This document shows, piece after piece, positions 32,551-40,408 of a stretch of DNA of 64,000 nucleotides. The notes under the pieces are model-generated. The model saw only the letters and a list, made by a program, of their open reading frames with translations, was not told the DNA's origin and searched no databases. How positions within the stretch are numbered: position 1 is the first letter of the stretch; each line of letters opens with the position of its first letter. Position numbers and translations under genes: made by a program. This DNA is from Microbispora amethystogenes (lineage in GTDB: Bacteria; Actinomycetota; Actinomycetes; Streptosporangiales; Streptosporangiaceae), in NCBI RefSeq assembly GCF_016863015.1, contig NZ_BOOB01000013.1:62001-126000 (forward strand). The letters are read 5' to 3'.

Positions 32551-33710
32551 TGGCGAACAGAGACGGTCACCGGCGTTTCGGCAATATCCGCAAGCGGGAG
32601 TCCGGCCGCTACCAGATTCGCTATCCCGGCCCCGATGGGCGGATGCATAGCGGCCCCACGACCTACGCCACGCGGACCGAAGCGGATCGTGCGCTGACCC
32701 TGATCGAAGCGCAGATGATTTCAGGGGAGTGGACGGACCCCGATCGCGGGAAAGTCCTGCTCGGCGACTACGCCCGTACGTGGATCAAGGAGCGGCCTGG
32801 CCTGCGGCCCAAGACAATCGAGCTGTATACCTGGCTGCTCGACCGGCACATCGTCCCCGGCCTGGGCGGCGTCGCCGTGGGCAAGCTGACGACGCAGATG
32901 ATCCGGTCGTGGCGGGCGAAACTCATCGACAACGGCGTCTCGGTGTCCACCGCGGCCAAGGCGTACCGCCTGCTGCGGGCCGTGCTGATGACGGCCGTTG
33001 AAGAGGACAAGCTACTCAGCCGGAACCCGTGCCGGATCAAGGGCGCGGACAACGAGCAGACGCCGGAGCGGCCCATTCTCACCGTTGCCCAGGTCTTCGA
33101 GCTGGCCGACAAGATGGCCGACCGGCGCTTCCGCGCGTTGATCCTGCTGACCACGTTCGCCAGCCTGCGATGGGGTGAGGTCATCGCGCTACGGCGGTCG
33201 GACATCGACCTCAAGGCGCGGACAGTACGCGTACGGGAACAGCTCATCGAACTGGACGGCGGAGACATGGTGCTCGCACCGCCCAAGTCGCGTGCCAGCA
33301 AGCGCACCGTCAGCATCCCCTCGGCGATCGTCCCCGCGCTGACCGAGCACCTGGCCGAGTTCGTCGACCAGGCCGACGACGCTTTCGTCTTTCTCGGCAA
33401 GCGGAGCGGCTACCTGCGCGGCGGTAACTTCCGGCGGGAGGCCAAGTGGGCGGAAGCGCTCAAGGAGATGGGCGTCAAGGAACTGCACTTCCACGACCTT
33501 CGGCACACCGGCAACACGCTCGCCGCGCAGTCGGGCGCGAGCCTCGCCGACCTCAAGGCGCGGATGGGTCACGACAGCGACCGCGCGGCGCTGATCTACC
33601 AGCACGCCACGCGCGACGCCGACCAGAGGATCGCCGACGCACTGAGCGCCCGTGTCGAAGCCGACCGCAAGGCGGCCAGCGGCAAGAAGGAGAGCAGTGC
33701 TGAGGGCTAA
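32550..33710 (+). CDS. int: Tyrosine integrase of the AICE
   Basis: 386 aa. The N-terminal arm-binding domain ('GRYQIRYPGPDGRMHSGP') is followed by a SAM-like core-binding domain and the catalytic domain. Catalytic residues are visible: Arg in 'FASLRWGEVIAL', His-x-x-Arg in 'HFHDLRHTGNT', His in 'MGHDSDRAAL' and Tyr in 'ALIYQHATRD'. The stop codon TAA is the first three bases of the first arm site (33708). The gene lies 58 bp from the att core in tRNA-Ala. Confidence 0.95.
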   Translation: MANRDGHRRFGNIRKRESGRYQIRYPGPDGRMHSGPTTYATRTEADRALTLIEAQMISGEWTDPDRGKVLLGDYARTWIKERPGLRPKTIELYTWLLDRHIVPGLGGVAVGKLTTQMIRSWRAKLIDNGVSVSTAAKAYRLLRAVLMTAVEEDKLLSRNPCRIKGADNEQTPERPILTVAQVFELADKMADRRFRALILLTTFASLRWGEVIALRRSDIDLKARTVRVREQLIELDGGDMVLAPPKSRASKRTVSIPSAIVPALTEHLAEFVDQADDAFVFLGKRSGYLRGGNFRREAKWAEALKEMGVKELHFHDLRHTGNTLAAQSGASLADLKARMGHDSDRAALIYQHATRDADQRIADALSARVEADRKAASGKKESSAEG

Positions 33711-33728
33711 TGGCCCGTTAATGGCCCG
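33708..33728. repeat. Integrase arm-site pair, attR side
   Basis: Two TAATGGCCCG copies (33708, 33719) 11 bp apart lie 40 bp before the core. They match the pair at 20639/20650. The first overlaps the int stop codon. Confidence 0.8.
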
Positions 33729-33729
33729 G

Positions 33730-33764
33730 ACACCGCTTCCCAAGATCGGGGAGGCGGTGTTTTT
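33730..33764 (+). terminator. Terminator of the AICE operon
   Basis: ACACCGC (33730-33736) pairs with GCGGTGT (33754-33760), with further pairing inside, and TTTTT ends at 33764. It stops int transcription just before the tRNA gene, which reads in the opposite direction. Confidence 0.85.
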
Positions 33765-33768
33765 CGAG

Positions 33769-33811
33769 GTGGAGCCTAGGGGATTCGAACCCCTGACTTC
33801 CTGCTTGCAAA
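33769..33811. repeat. tRNA-Ala core copy 6 (attR, within the intact tRNA gene)
   Basis: The 43-bp core that is repeated at 13578, 15945, 17540, 19350 and 20511. It spans the tRNA from the 3' end to the anticodon loop, so each integration restores the tRNA. Confidence 0.92.
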
Positions 33812-33842
33812 GCAGGCGCTCTGCCAGCTGAGCTAAGGCCCC
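33770..33842 (-). tRNA. tRNA-Ala (anticodon UGC)
   Basis: Read on the minus strand from 33842. The acceptor arms GGGGCCT and AGGCTCC pair (one G-U), the D-arm is AGCTCAGCTGGCAGAGC, the anticodon stem CCTGC/GCAGG holds loop TTTGCAA (TGC), and the T-arm is GGGG-TTCGAAT-CCCC. Length 73 nt without encoded CCA. It is the integration target of the AICE. Confidence 0.97.
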
Positions 33843-33970
33843 TGGGCGGGCGCGAATCGCGAAGACAGGCAGATCTTCGAGCCCTCCGGTGCGTACACCG
33901 TAGCAACAGCGTGTGTGCGAGCGCCACTCGGCAACGCACGGGAGGCAGCTACGGGGAGCGGCCCCGCGGG

Positions 33971-34687
33971 TCAGGAGGCGGAGGTGACCACCGAGGGGGC
34001 GCCGACCTCGTTGGGCAGGACGAGGCCGGCGAAGTCGGCGACGGAGTCGAGGATGTGGGTGGCGCCGCCGCCGAGCAGGCGCTCCCTGCTGTGGACGCCG
34101 GTGAGCACCCCGGCGACGATGGAGGCGCCCGCGCGCCGGCCGCAGAGCATGTCGCTCTCGGAGTCGCCCGCCACGGCCACCTGCCGTACGTCGTCGACGC
34201 CGGAGCGCAGGACGGCGGTGAGCACCATGTCCGGGTACGGACGGCCACGTCCGGCGTCCTCCGGGCACAGCGCGAGGTCCAGCATGTCGACCCAGCTGAG
34301 GGAGCTCAGCACCCGCCCCAGGGTGGCCCGGCTGAAGCCGGTGATCAGGGCGATCTTCACGCCGGCGTCGCGCAGCCTCTCGATCGCCTCGATGGTGCCG
34401 GGGATCGGGACCAGGCCTGCCCGCTCGATGGCTCCTTCGTACGAGCGCTCGAAGGTGAGGTTGGCGGCCTGCGCCTGGGCCTCGTTGCCGGGAAAGATGC
34501 CGCGGAAGACCTCGATCTTCGGGCATCCCCGGGACCTGTGCACATGCACCATCGCGCGGGCATAGGCGCTGGTCCCGGGGACGATGCCCTGCGTGGCGAT
34601 CGCCTCGGCGAACGCCCGTTCCACCATGTCGGTGTCACCGATCGTGGTCCCGGCCAGGTCCAGACAGGCCAGCTTCACGGGAGTCAT
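33971..34687 (-). CDS. HAD-superfamily phosphonatase-like hydrolase
   Basis: 238 aa from ATG 34687. Motif I is 'LACLDLAGTTIGD' (nucleophile Asp), motif II 'IALITGFSRATLG' (Thr), motif III Lys in 'FRGIFPGNEAQA' or nearby, and motif IV 'VAVAGDSESDM'. The AGT after the nucleophile is typical of phosphonoacetaldehyde-hydrolase-like enzymes. No phn genes are nearby, so the substrate is uncertain. Confidence 0.82.
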   Translation of the reverse strand: MTPVKLACLDLAGTTIGDTDMVERAFAEAIATQGIVPGTSAYARAMVHVHRSRGCPKIEVFRGIFPGNEAQAQAANLTFERSYEGAIERAGLVPIPGTIEAIERLRDAGVKIALITGFSRATLGRVLSSLSWVDMLDLALCPEDAGRGRPYPDMVLTAVLRSGVDDVRQVAVAGDSESDMLCGRRAGASIVAGVLTGVHSRERLLGGGATHILDSVADFAGLVLPNEVGAPSVVTSAS

Positions 34688-34726
34688 TCCCGCACCTCTG
34701 CCACGATCAAGCACCATCCCTGGTGG

Positions 34727-34846
34727 TCAGTTCTCGCTGCCGGTCGCCTCGGTCCACAGATCGAGCTCGGCCCGGTCGGCCTGCACCTTGCGCCAGACAA
34801 GGAGCCCGCCGACGGCGACCAGAGCGAGAACAAGCAGCTTCTTCAC
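34727..34846 (-). CDS. DLW-39 family small protein
   Basis: The 39-aa protein starts with GTG: 'MKKLLVLALVAVGGLLVWRK' then VQADRAE, DLW, TEA. The single membrane helix and the DLW motif near the C-terminus identify the actinobacterial DLW-39 family, whose function is unknown. In other actinobacteria this gene is often near tRNA-Ile/tRNA-Ala and gyrA, which fits the tRNA-Ala here. Confidence 0.85.
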   Translation of the reverse strand: MKKLLVLALVAVGGLLVWRKVQADRAELDLWTEATGSEN

Positions 34847-35151
34847 GGTGTGACCCCACTTCTCGACGGTCTCACCTGCCGGGTGAGACAACGCCCGGTT
34901 CTACGGTTCCCTGCAGCCTAGCAAGGCTTCGGCGTCCGACTCGGATTGCCCGCAATTTCGGTGAACCTGAATACTGGTTTCGGATTTCCTGCCGAGCCTG
35001 TCGCACGATCGTCACGGCAGGACGACGAGATCAGAACTGCCCAGCTCTCACGGGCGCTAACCCTGACGACCGGGGCTACGGGCTGGCGGAGGACGCGTGG
35101 TTTCGGACAGGCGGGAGGCGCTCCGCTCTCAGCGGAAGCCACTCAAACCGC
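34847..35151. other. Non-coding stretch
   Basis: Upstream region of the DLW-39 gene and downstream of the RsbW-like gene. I see no gene, tRNA or clear hairpin here. Confidence 0.4.
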
Positions 35152-35550
35152 TCAGGGAAGGGCGACGCAGAGACGGATCGTCGTTCCGTCGATCCCGGTG
35201 CGAACGGCGAGGTCGGCCAGGCGGTTCATCAGCCACAGCCCCCGTCCGCCGAAGTCGAACCTCGTCGCGGGCTCCTCACGCTCCAGGACCTCGGCCGGGA
35301 TTCCGGGTCCCTTGTCCGTGATCTCGCACACGAGGGAGCCCGCCTCGCTCCACATGGCGATGCCGCGCGGCGGTGAGCCGTAACGGACGGCGTTGGCGAC
35401 GGCCTCGTGCACGGCGAGGACGAAGTCCTCCAGCACGATGCCGTCCAAGCCGGCCTCCTGCGCGGACACCATGACCAGATGCCGCACCCGGGTGACCGAA
35501 CTACGGTCGAACTCCAGGCTGAGCAGGCTGCCCGCCACGGTTCTCACCAC
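35152..35550 (-). CDS. RsbW-like anti-sigma regulatory ATP-binding protein
   Basis: 132 aa from a GTG start. GHKL motifs: N-box 'FVLAVHEAVANAVRYGSPP', G1 'EITDKGPGIPAE', G2 'FDFGGRGLWLMNRLADLA'. It belongs to HATPase_c_2 anti-sigma kinases. A STAS-domain protein encoded at 38618 may be an antagonist partner, though it is 3 kb away. Confidence 0.85.
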   Translation of the reverse strand: MVRTVAGSLLSLEFDRSSVTRVRHLVMVSAQEAGLDGIVLEDFVLAVHEAVANAVRYGSPPRGIAMWSEAGSLVCEITDKGPGIPAEVLEREEPATRFDFGGRGLWLMNRLADLAVRTGIDGTTIRLCVALP

Positions 35551-35683
35551 CCTTCTGCTTCCCCCGCGCTACTACACCACTTACCGCCCATACGGACCTG
35601 ACACGTATTTTCGGGTACGGCTTGCGCCACCGTTCCAGCGGGCCGTGGGCAGCGGAGGTCGCGCACGTGACGCTAGCGCATCG

Positions 35684-36589
35684 TCACAGCTCCGTCAGGT
35701 GCTGGTTCAGGATCCGCTTGGTGTCGGCAAGCGGTCTGGCCTGGATGCACAGGCGTTCCATGACCGCGAGATAGCGGTCGATGTCTTCGTGCTTCTCCAG
35801 GTAGATGGCGCTTGTCAGTTGTTCGAGATAGACGACGTCGGGCAGGCCGACCCCCGCGAAGCGCAGGATGCTGAACGGCCCGCCGGCGGCCGCGTGCCCT
35901 CCGGCGCTGAACGGGATGACCTGGAGCGTCACCCGGGGCAGGTTGACCATCTCGATGAGGTGCTCGATCTGGGCCCGCATCACCTCGGGGCCGCCGACCG
36001 GGCGGCGCAGCACGGCCTCGTCGATCACCGCCCACAGGTGCGGGGCGTCCGGCCGGGCTAGCAGTTGCTGGCGGTCCATCCGCAGCCGTACGCGGCGCTC
36101 GACCTCCTCCGGCTGGGCGTCCGGGTGCCCGAGCCGCACCACCGCCGCGGCGTACTCGGGGGTCTGCAGCAGCCCGGGGACGAACTGCACCTCGTAACAG
36201 CGGATGGTGCTCGCGGCCTGCTCCAGGCCGACGTACGCCTCGAACCAGGAGGGCAGGACGTCGTCGTACTTGTGCCACCAGCCCGGCGCGTTGGCCTGGG
36301 CGACGAGGGACAGCAACGCCTCTCGCTCCGCCTCGTCGCTGACGCCGTACAGGGTGAGGAGGTCGGCGACGTCGCGGCGGCGGAAACCGACGCGCCCGAG
36401 CTCCATCCGGCTGATCTTCGAGTGCGAGGCGCGGATGGCGTGCCCGGCCTCCTCCAGCCGGATGTGCTTGCTTTCGCGCAGGCGGCGTAACTGAGTGCCG
36501 AGGAGAAGACGCAGAACGGTGGGACTACGGCGTGACTGTGACGCCAAGTCAGGGAGTTGAGGCACACCCTCTGCAGGGGCCGCAGTCAT
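35684..36589 (-). CDS. XRE-family regulator with DUF5753 domain
   Basis: 301 aa from ATG 36589 (AAAGGA upstream). The HTH ('LLGTQLRRLRESKHIRLEEA', 'IRASHSKISRMELGRVGFR') is followed by DUF5753 ('WFEAYVGLEQAASTIRCYEV', 'FVPGLLQTPEYA', 'RVTLQVIPFSAGGHAAAGGP'). With the DUF397 gene upstream on the same strand and the HATPase across, it forms a WhiJ/AbaA-like locus of the type linked with development in Streptomyces. Confidence 0.88.
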   Translation of the reverse strand: MTAAPAEGVPQLPDLASQSRRSPTVLRLLLGTQLRRLRESKHIRLEEAGHAIRASHSKISRMELGRVGFRRRDVADLLTLYGVSDEAEREALLSLVAQANAPGWWHKYDDVLPSWFEAYVGLEQAASTIRCYEVQFVPGLLQTPEYAAAVVRLGHPDAQPEEVERRVRLRMDRQQLLARPDAPHLWAVIDEAVLRRPVGGPEVMRAQIEHLIEMVNLPRVTLQVIPFSAGGHAAAGGPFSILRFAGVGLPDVVYLEQLTSAIYLEKHEDIDRYLAVMERLCIQARPLADTKRILNQHLTEL

Positions 36590-36666
36590 ATGAGGTCCTT
36601 TGAGGTGCACCGATGTTTACGCCCTGTTAACGATACTCTCCCCGCCGTCGCGCGCAAGCGTTGTGA

Positions 36667-36906
36667 TCAGGTCTGTAGCAGATCGTCGAATTCGCCCTCT
36701 TTGACAGAGCGGACGAAAGCGGCCATGTCCTGGACGGGAAGGATGAGCGCGGGGCCGGACGGGTGCCGGGAGTTACGCAGCGCCACCCGGCCGTCGGGGA
36801 GGACGGCGACCTCGACGCAGTTTCCGCTCGGATTGCTGTGCCGGCTCTTGCGCCAGCCCACCCGGCCCAGATGAGATGAGGACATCCCGTTGTAGATCAC
36901 GGACAT
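36667..36906 (-). CDS. DUF397 protein
   Basis: 79 aa with the DUF397 signature 'GWRKSRHSNPSGNCVEVAVL', 'VALRNSRHPSGPALILP' and 'MAAFVRSVKEGEFDDL'. These small proteins are partners of XRE-DUF5753 regulators; the regulator gene follows 77 bp downstream on the same strand. Confidence 0.92.
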   Translation of the reverse strand: MSVIYNGMSSSHLGRVGWRKSRHSNPSGNCVEVAVLPDGRVALRNSRHPSGPALILPVQDMAAFVRSVKEGEFDDLLQT

Positions 36907-36948
36907 GTGGGGCCTCGTTTCGGATTCCCCCGCCCATGCAAGGACTTT

Positions 36949-36966
36949 CAAGCGCTTGCACGTGCA
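36949..36966. promoter_or_regulatory. Two overlapping palindromes in divergent promoter
   Basis: CAAGCGCTTG (36949-36958) and TGCACGTGCA (36957-36966) are perfect 10-bp palindromes. They lie between the DUF397 gene (minus) and the HATPase gene (plus), a likely binding place for the XRE regulator. Confidence 0.5.
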
Positions 36967-37055
36967 TCTGTACTTGCACAGGAGCACCAATGGGAGCAGT
37001 ATGACTTACTGAGTCATCCCGCCACACGGTCGACATCAACCTCATAAGGCTCTCA

Positions 37056-37610
37056 ATGACTGGTTATCGGACAGACCGCGCTTCACTCGCAGAAGCCGAT
37101 AGCGGTGCCCGTGATCCCTGGCTGGGCACGCTTGAGCAGGTCTTTCCGGATGGTGTGCGGTGGCCGTGGACCAACGGGACCGAGCCCGACGGCGCACCCC
37201 AGGTGGCGGTGCACGAATTCCACCGCGAGAGTCTCGCCGCGCGCACCGCGCGGCATTTCACCGCGGGCGTGCTGCGCACCTGGTCGATGGACGACGTCTC
37301 CGACGACGCCGCGCTCGCGGTCTGCGAACTGGTCACGAACGCCCTGCGGCACGGCCTGCGCCACCAGGCGATCCACCCTGTCCCGGTACGACTGCTGATG
37401 TTCCGCTCGACCCGGGCGTTGCTGTGCATGGTCACCGACCCCAGCAGTGCCGCCCCGGTGCTGCGTGAGCCCGACTACGTGTCGGAGACGGGACGCGGCC
37501 TCCAGGTCGTCGCGGGGGTCAGCCGCATGTGGGGCTGGGCGCCCCTGCGTCCCATGGGCAAGGCGGTGTGGGCCGGCTTCACGGCCGAGTGCTCCGGCTC
37601 GCTGCGCTGA
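37056..37610 (+). CDS. HATPase_c_2 ATP-binding protein
   Basis: 184 aa. N-box 'AALAVCELVTNALRHGLRHQ', G1-like 'MVTDPSSAAPVL' and G2 'SETGRGLQVVAGVSRMWGW'. The G1 box is weakened, so kinase activity is uncertain. It is divergent from DUF397/XRE and belongs to the same regulatory locus. Confidence 0.82.
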   Translation: MTGYRTDRASLAEADSGARDPWLGTLEQVFPDGVRWPWTNGTEPDGAPQVAVHEFHRESLAARTARHFTAGVLRTWSMDDVSDDAALAVCELVTNALRHGLRHQAIHPVPVRLLMFRSTRALLCMVTDPSSAAPVLREPDYVSETGRGLQVVAGVSRMWGWAPLRPMGKAVWAGFTAECSGSLR

Positions 37611-37715
37611 CCCACCCGGGCCTCCCCGCCCCCTGTCAGGTACCCGCTCGGCTCTTCCCCTCTCTTCCGCCCGATTTTCCCCGGTAGTATCGCGGTCTGG
37701 GCTGAACGGAGGATC

Positions 37716-38537
37716 ATGCCGGGTTTCCCCCCGGTCGAGCCAGTGGGTTTCGACCCGTCCATCCCGAACGAGGCCCGGGTCTACGACTACTGGCTCGGCG
37801 GGAAGAACAACTTCGCCGCGGACCGCGAAGCCGCGGAGATGGCGCTGCAGATCGCGCCCGAGCTGCCGATGATGTGCCGCGAGGGACGCAAGTTCATGCG
37901 CAGGACCGTACGGTTCCTGGCCGAGGCCGGAATACGGCAGTTCGTCGACATCGGGTGCGGCCTGCCGACCCAGGGCAACGTCCACGAGATCGCGCAGCGG
38001 TACGCCCCCGACGCCCGGGTGGTGTACGTGGACTACGACCCCGTTGTGGTGAACCACGGGCAGGCGCTGGTCGAGGACGACGAGCGCGTGGTGGTGATCC
38101 ACGGCGACGTGCGCGACCCCGACGGGCTGTTCGCGCACCCGCGGCTGCGCGGGCTCGTGGATCTCGGCGAGCCCATGGCCGTCCTGCTCGTCGGCCTCCT
38201 CTCCACCATCAACGACGACGATCTGACGCTCGCCATCACCCGGCGGTTACGCCAAGTGATCACCCCCGGCAGCTACATCGTCATCAGCCACGCGGTCTCC
38301 GACATCCGGCCGGAGGTGACGGACAAGCTGTCCCTCCTGTTCGCCAACGAGTGGGCCGCCAAGGACGACGGCCGCATGCGCCTGCCCACACGGGCGGAAA
38401 TTCCTCGGCTGTTCGGAGACCTTGAGCTGGTGGAACCCGGCCTCGTCCTGCTGCCGGACTGGCGCCCTGAGCCGGGCAGGCTGCGGCCGCCGAAGAACAC
38501 GGTGTGGTCGGTCGGCGGCGTCGGCCGCAAGCGCTGA
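37716..38537 (+). CDS. DUF574 SAM-dependent methyltransferase-like protein
   Basis: 273 aa. The N-terminal 'PSIPNEARVYDYWLGGKNNF' and 'FADREAAEM'-like region are hallmarks of the DUF574 family (PF04672), abundant in actinomycetes. The SAM-binding motif is 'FVDIGCGLPTQGNVH', followed by 'RVVYVDYDPVVVNHG'. GGAGG lies before the ATG. The substrate is unknown; it commonly sits next to WhiJ-like loci. Confidence 0.9.
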   Translation: MPGFPPVEPVGFDPSIPNEARVYDYWLGGKNNFAADREAAEMALQIAPELPMMCREGRKFMRRTVRFLAEAGIRQFVDIGCGLPTQGNVHEIAQRYAPDARVVYVDYDPVVVNHGQALVEDDERVVVIHGDVRDPDGLFAHPRLRGLVDLGEPMAVLLVGLLSTINDDDLTLAITRRLRQVITPGSYIVISHAVSDIRPEVTDKLSLLFANEWAAKDDGRMRLPTRAEIPRLFGDLELVEPGLVLLPDWRPEPGRLRPPKNTVWSVGGVGRKR

Positions 38538-38617
38538 CGCCCCACCGCTTGTTAGATCTTCGTTGAATATTAACGAGGCTAACCATTGACAGAAGTAGCG
38601 TCGGACGACGACGCTCA

Positions 38618-39058
38618 GTGAATAATCCAGCTTCCCTAGGGAGGTGGGACAGCGACGATCATCGTCATGTCCTGCTCCACGACCGCCCGTCCGTACGCGG
38701 CGAGCGGTGGATCGACCACCGGCGTTCCCAGCCGGTGCACCTCGTGACCTCCGCCGCGGATCAGTGCGGAGTTCTCTACACAGACACCTATCTCAGCGTC
38801 AGGTGGTCCCCCGCGGACTCGTCGGTGATCATCGATGGCGAGGTCGACGTCTCCAACAGCGAGGCCCTGGCGAGCGCGCTCGCCGCGGCGAGGAAGGCGC
38901 GCGGCGAGATCGTCATCGACACGGGCGACCTGCGGTTCATCGACCTCGCGGGGCTGCGGGCCCTGCTGGCTCCCGCCTCCTTCGTCACGCACGACGACGT
39001 ACGGCTGCGGAACGTGCCGCCGTACCTGCTCCGTCTGCTGAGGATGCTCGACTACTGA
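38618..39058 (+). CDS. STAS-domain (anti-sigma antagonist-like) protein
   Basis: 146 aa from GTG 38618. The C-terminal 95 residues form a STAS domain: 'SVIIDGEVDVSNSEALASAL' and 'EIVIDTGDLRFIDLAGLRAL'. The usual phospho-Ser position before the LAGLRAL helix is Asp-Leu here rather than Ser, so control by phosphorylation may be absent. The first 50 residues look unordered and the start is uncertain. Confidence 0.75.
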   Translation: MNNPASLGRWDSDDHRHVLLHDRPSVRGERWIDHRRSQPVHLVTSAADQCGVLYTDTYLSVRWSPADSSVIIDGEVDVSNSEALASALAAARKARGEIVIDTGDLRFIDLAGLRALLAPASFVTHDDVRLRNVPPYLLRLLRMLDY

Positions 39059-39090
39059 CGACGCGCGGCGCCTGACGTCCACTCCGGGGC

Positions 39091-40032
39091 TCAGCCGACG
39101 AGGTCGCGCGCCAGCGTCTCTATCCGGTCCCGCCATGCCTCCAGCACGGCCTCCAGCACGGAGCCACGGCCGGTCGCGCCGGTGTCCGTGACGACCAGCC
39201 GCGCGCCGTGCCCGGTGCCCCGGGACAGCTCCCAGCGCACCCGTCGTCCATCCCCTTCCGCGGCGTGGCCGAGTCCGCCCGGTCCCGCGTCCGGCCGCGC
39301 CGGTGCGACCGTGAACTCCACGTACGCCGGCGCCTCCGCGCCGGGCGCGCCCGGCGTACGGACGGCCGTGACGGTCCCCTCGCCGAGGCGGTCCGGCACC
39401 GGGGCGCCGATCGTCGCCTCGGCGGCCCCCGCGACTTTCCAGACCTCCTCGACCGGCCGCGTGAGCTGCCGCTCGAACCGCACCCGCCGGCCGCCCGTCC
39501 CGTCGGCTCGCCCGTCCGCTTCCTCGGCCACCCCCTCAGTGAGCCCGAGCGCCTCCACGTACGCCTGATGGAGCTCCGGGAAGTTCCCCTCCGGCCACTC
39601 GGGTGCCCGTCCGGCGACGACCGCCTCCAGGGCGTCGAGGCACACCTGCCATCCGGAGGCGTAGCTCGCGGCGGCCGGGCGGTCGTCGAAGACCTGCGTG
39701 AAGACGAGCAGGCAGCCTCCGTTTTCCTCGGGCGACAGCTCGAACCGCAGCAGGTTGTCGCCCTCGCGCGGCGCCTCCGGCGTGGAGCGCTGGACGAAGG
39801 CGAACACGCGGGGCGGGTCCAGCTCGGTGATCTCCGCGTCCAGCGTCATGCCGCCGCCGAATCTGATCTTCCCGCCCACCCGCAGGTCCATCTCGTCGAC
39901 CGTGAACGGGAACCACCGGCCGAGCCGCTCCGGCTCGGTGATCGCCCGCCAGACCTTCTCCCTCGGGTGGGACAGCCTGCGCTCCATCCGCAGCACCGGC
40001 CGTCCGTCGAGCTCGTCGAGCGTCGCTTTCAC
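39091..40032 (-). CDS. Tandem SRPBCC (AHSA1-like) protein
   Basis: 313 aa from GTG 40032, overlapping the ArsR stop by 4 bp. The first AHSA1 domain is 'MERRLSHPREKVWRAITEPE' with 'RLGRWFPF'; a second half-domain follows from about 165 ('RRVRFERQLTRPVEEVWKVA'). Such proteins bind hydrophobic ligands. ArsR-SRPBCC operons are common; the ArsR is presumably its regulator. Confidence 0.85.
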   Translation of the reverse strand: MKATLDELDGRPVLRMERRLSHPREKVWRAITEPERLGRWFPFTVDEMDLRVGGKIRFGGGMTLDAEITELDPPRVFAFVQRSTPEAPREGDNLLRFELSPEENGGCLLVFTQVFDDRPAAASYASGWQVCLDALEAVVAGRAPEWPEGNFPELHQAYVEALGLTEGVAEEADGRADGTGGRRVRFERQLTRPVEEVWKVAGAAEATIGAPVPDRLGEGTVTAVRTPGAPGAEAPAYVEFTVAPARPDAGPGGLGHAAEGDGRRVRWELSRGTGHGARLVVTDTGATGRGSVLEAVLEAWRDRIETLARDLVG

Positions 40033-40358
40033 TTCGTCTCCTCCGGGTCGTCGTCGGGCGCCTCGTCCAGGTGTCTCTCCAGCGCGTCGAAGCTCGCCGA
40101 CCACAGCCTCCGGTACGGCGCGAGCCACGCGTCGATCTCGGCGAGCGGCTCGGGGCGGAGCTCGTACCACCGGCGCTGGGCGTCCCTGCGCACGCGGACC
40201 AGCCCGGCCTCACGCAGCACCTTGAGGTGCTTGGAGGTGCCGGGCTGGGTCAGGCCGAGCCGCTCGGTGAGCTCCCCGACGAGACGGGGGCGTTCGAGCA
40301 GCAGGTCGAGGATCCGCCGCCGCACGGGTTCGGCGAGCACGTCGAAAGTCGCTGGCAC
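40029..40358 (-). CDS. ArsR-family regulator
   Basis: 109 aa. The winged HTH is 'AEPVRRRILDLLLERPRLVG' then 'RLGLTQPGTSKHLKVLREAG' and 'VRVRRDAQRRWYELRPEPL'. No metal-binding Cys pairs are seen. It starts with GTG at 40358 and is followed directly by the SRPBCC gene. Confidence 0.9.
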   Translation of the reverse strand: MPATFDVLAEPVRRRILDLLLERPRLVGELTERLGLTQPGTSKHLKVLREAGLVRVRRDAQRRWYELRPEPLAEIDAWLAPYRRLWSASFDALERHLDEAPDDDPEETK

Positions 40359-40408
40359 GCCCCGAACATACCCGCCCAGCTATATTCCCGCAAGGTTATG
40401 TAACGACC

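Larger units (their letters stand above)
20511..33811. mobile_element. Actinomycete integrative and conjugative element (pSAM2-type AICE)
   Basis: The 13.3-kb segment lies between two 43-bp tRNA-Ala core repeats. It encodes tyrosine integrase, excisionase, HUH replication initiator, FtsK-type translocator, a Pra-like activator and regulators, which is the complete AICE set. Arm-site pairs lie inside both ends (20639 and 33708). The intact tRNA gene is at the right, next to int. All core genes are full length, so the element may still be mobile. Cargo includes an AT-richer NTPase-TPR gene at the left. Confidence 0.9.

Noticed and set aside
34946-35383. Plus-strand frame opposite the RsbW-like gene
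   Set aside because: Mirror frame of the HATPase; the translation is Arg/Ser-rich and without family features.
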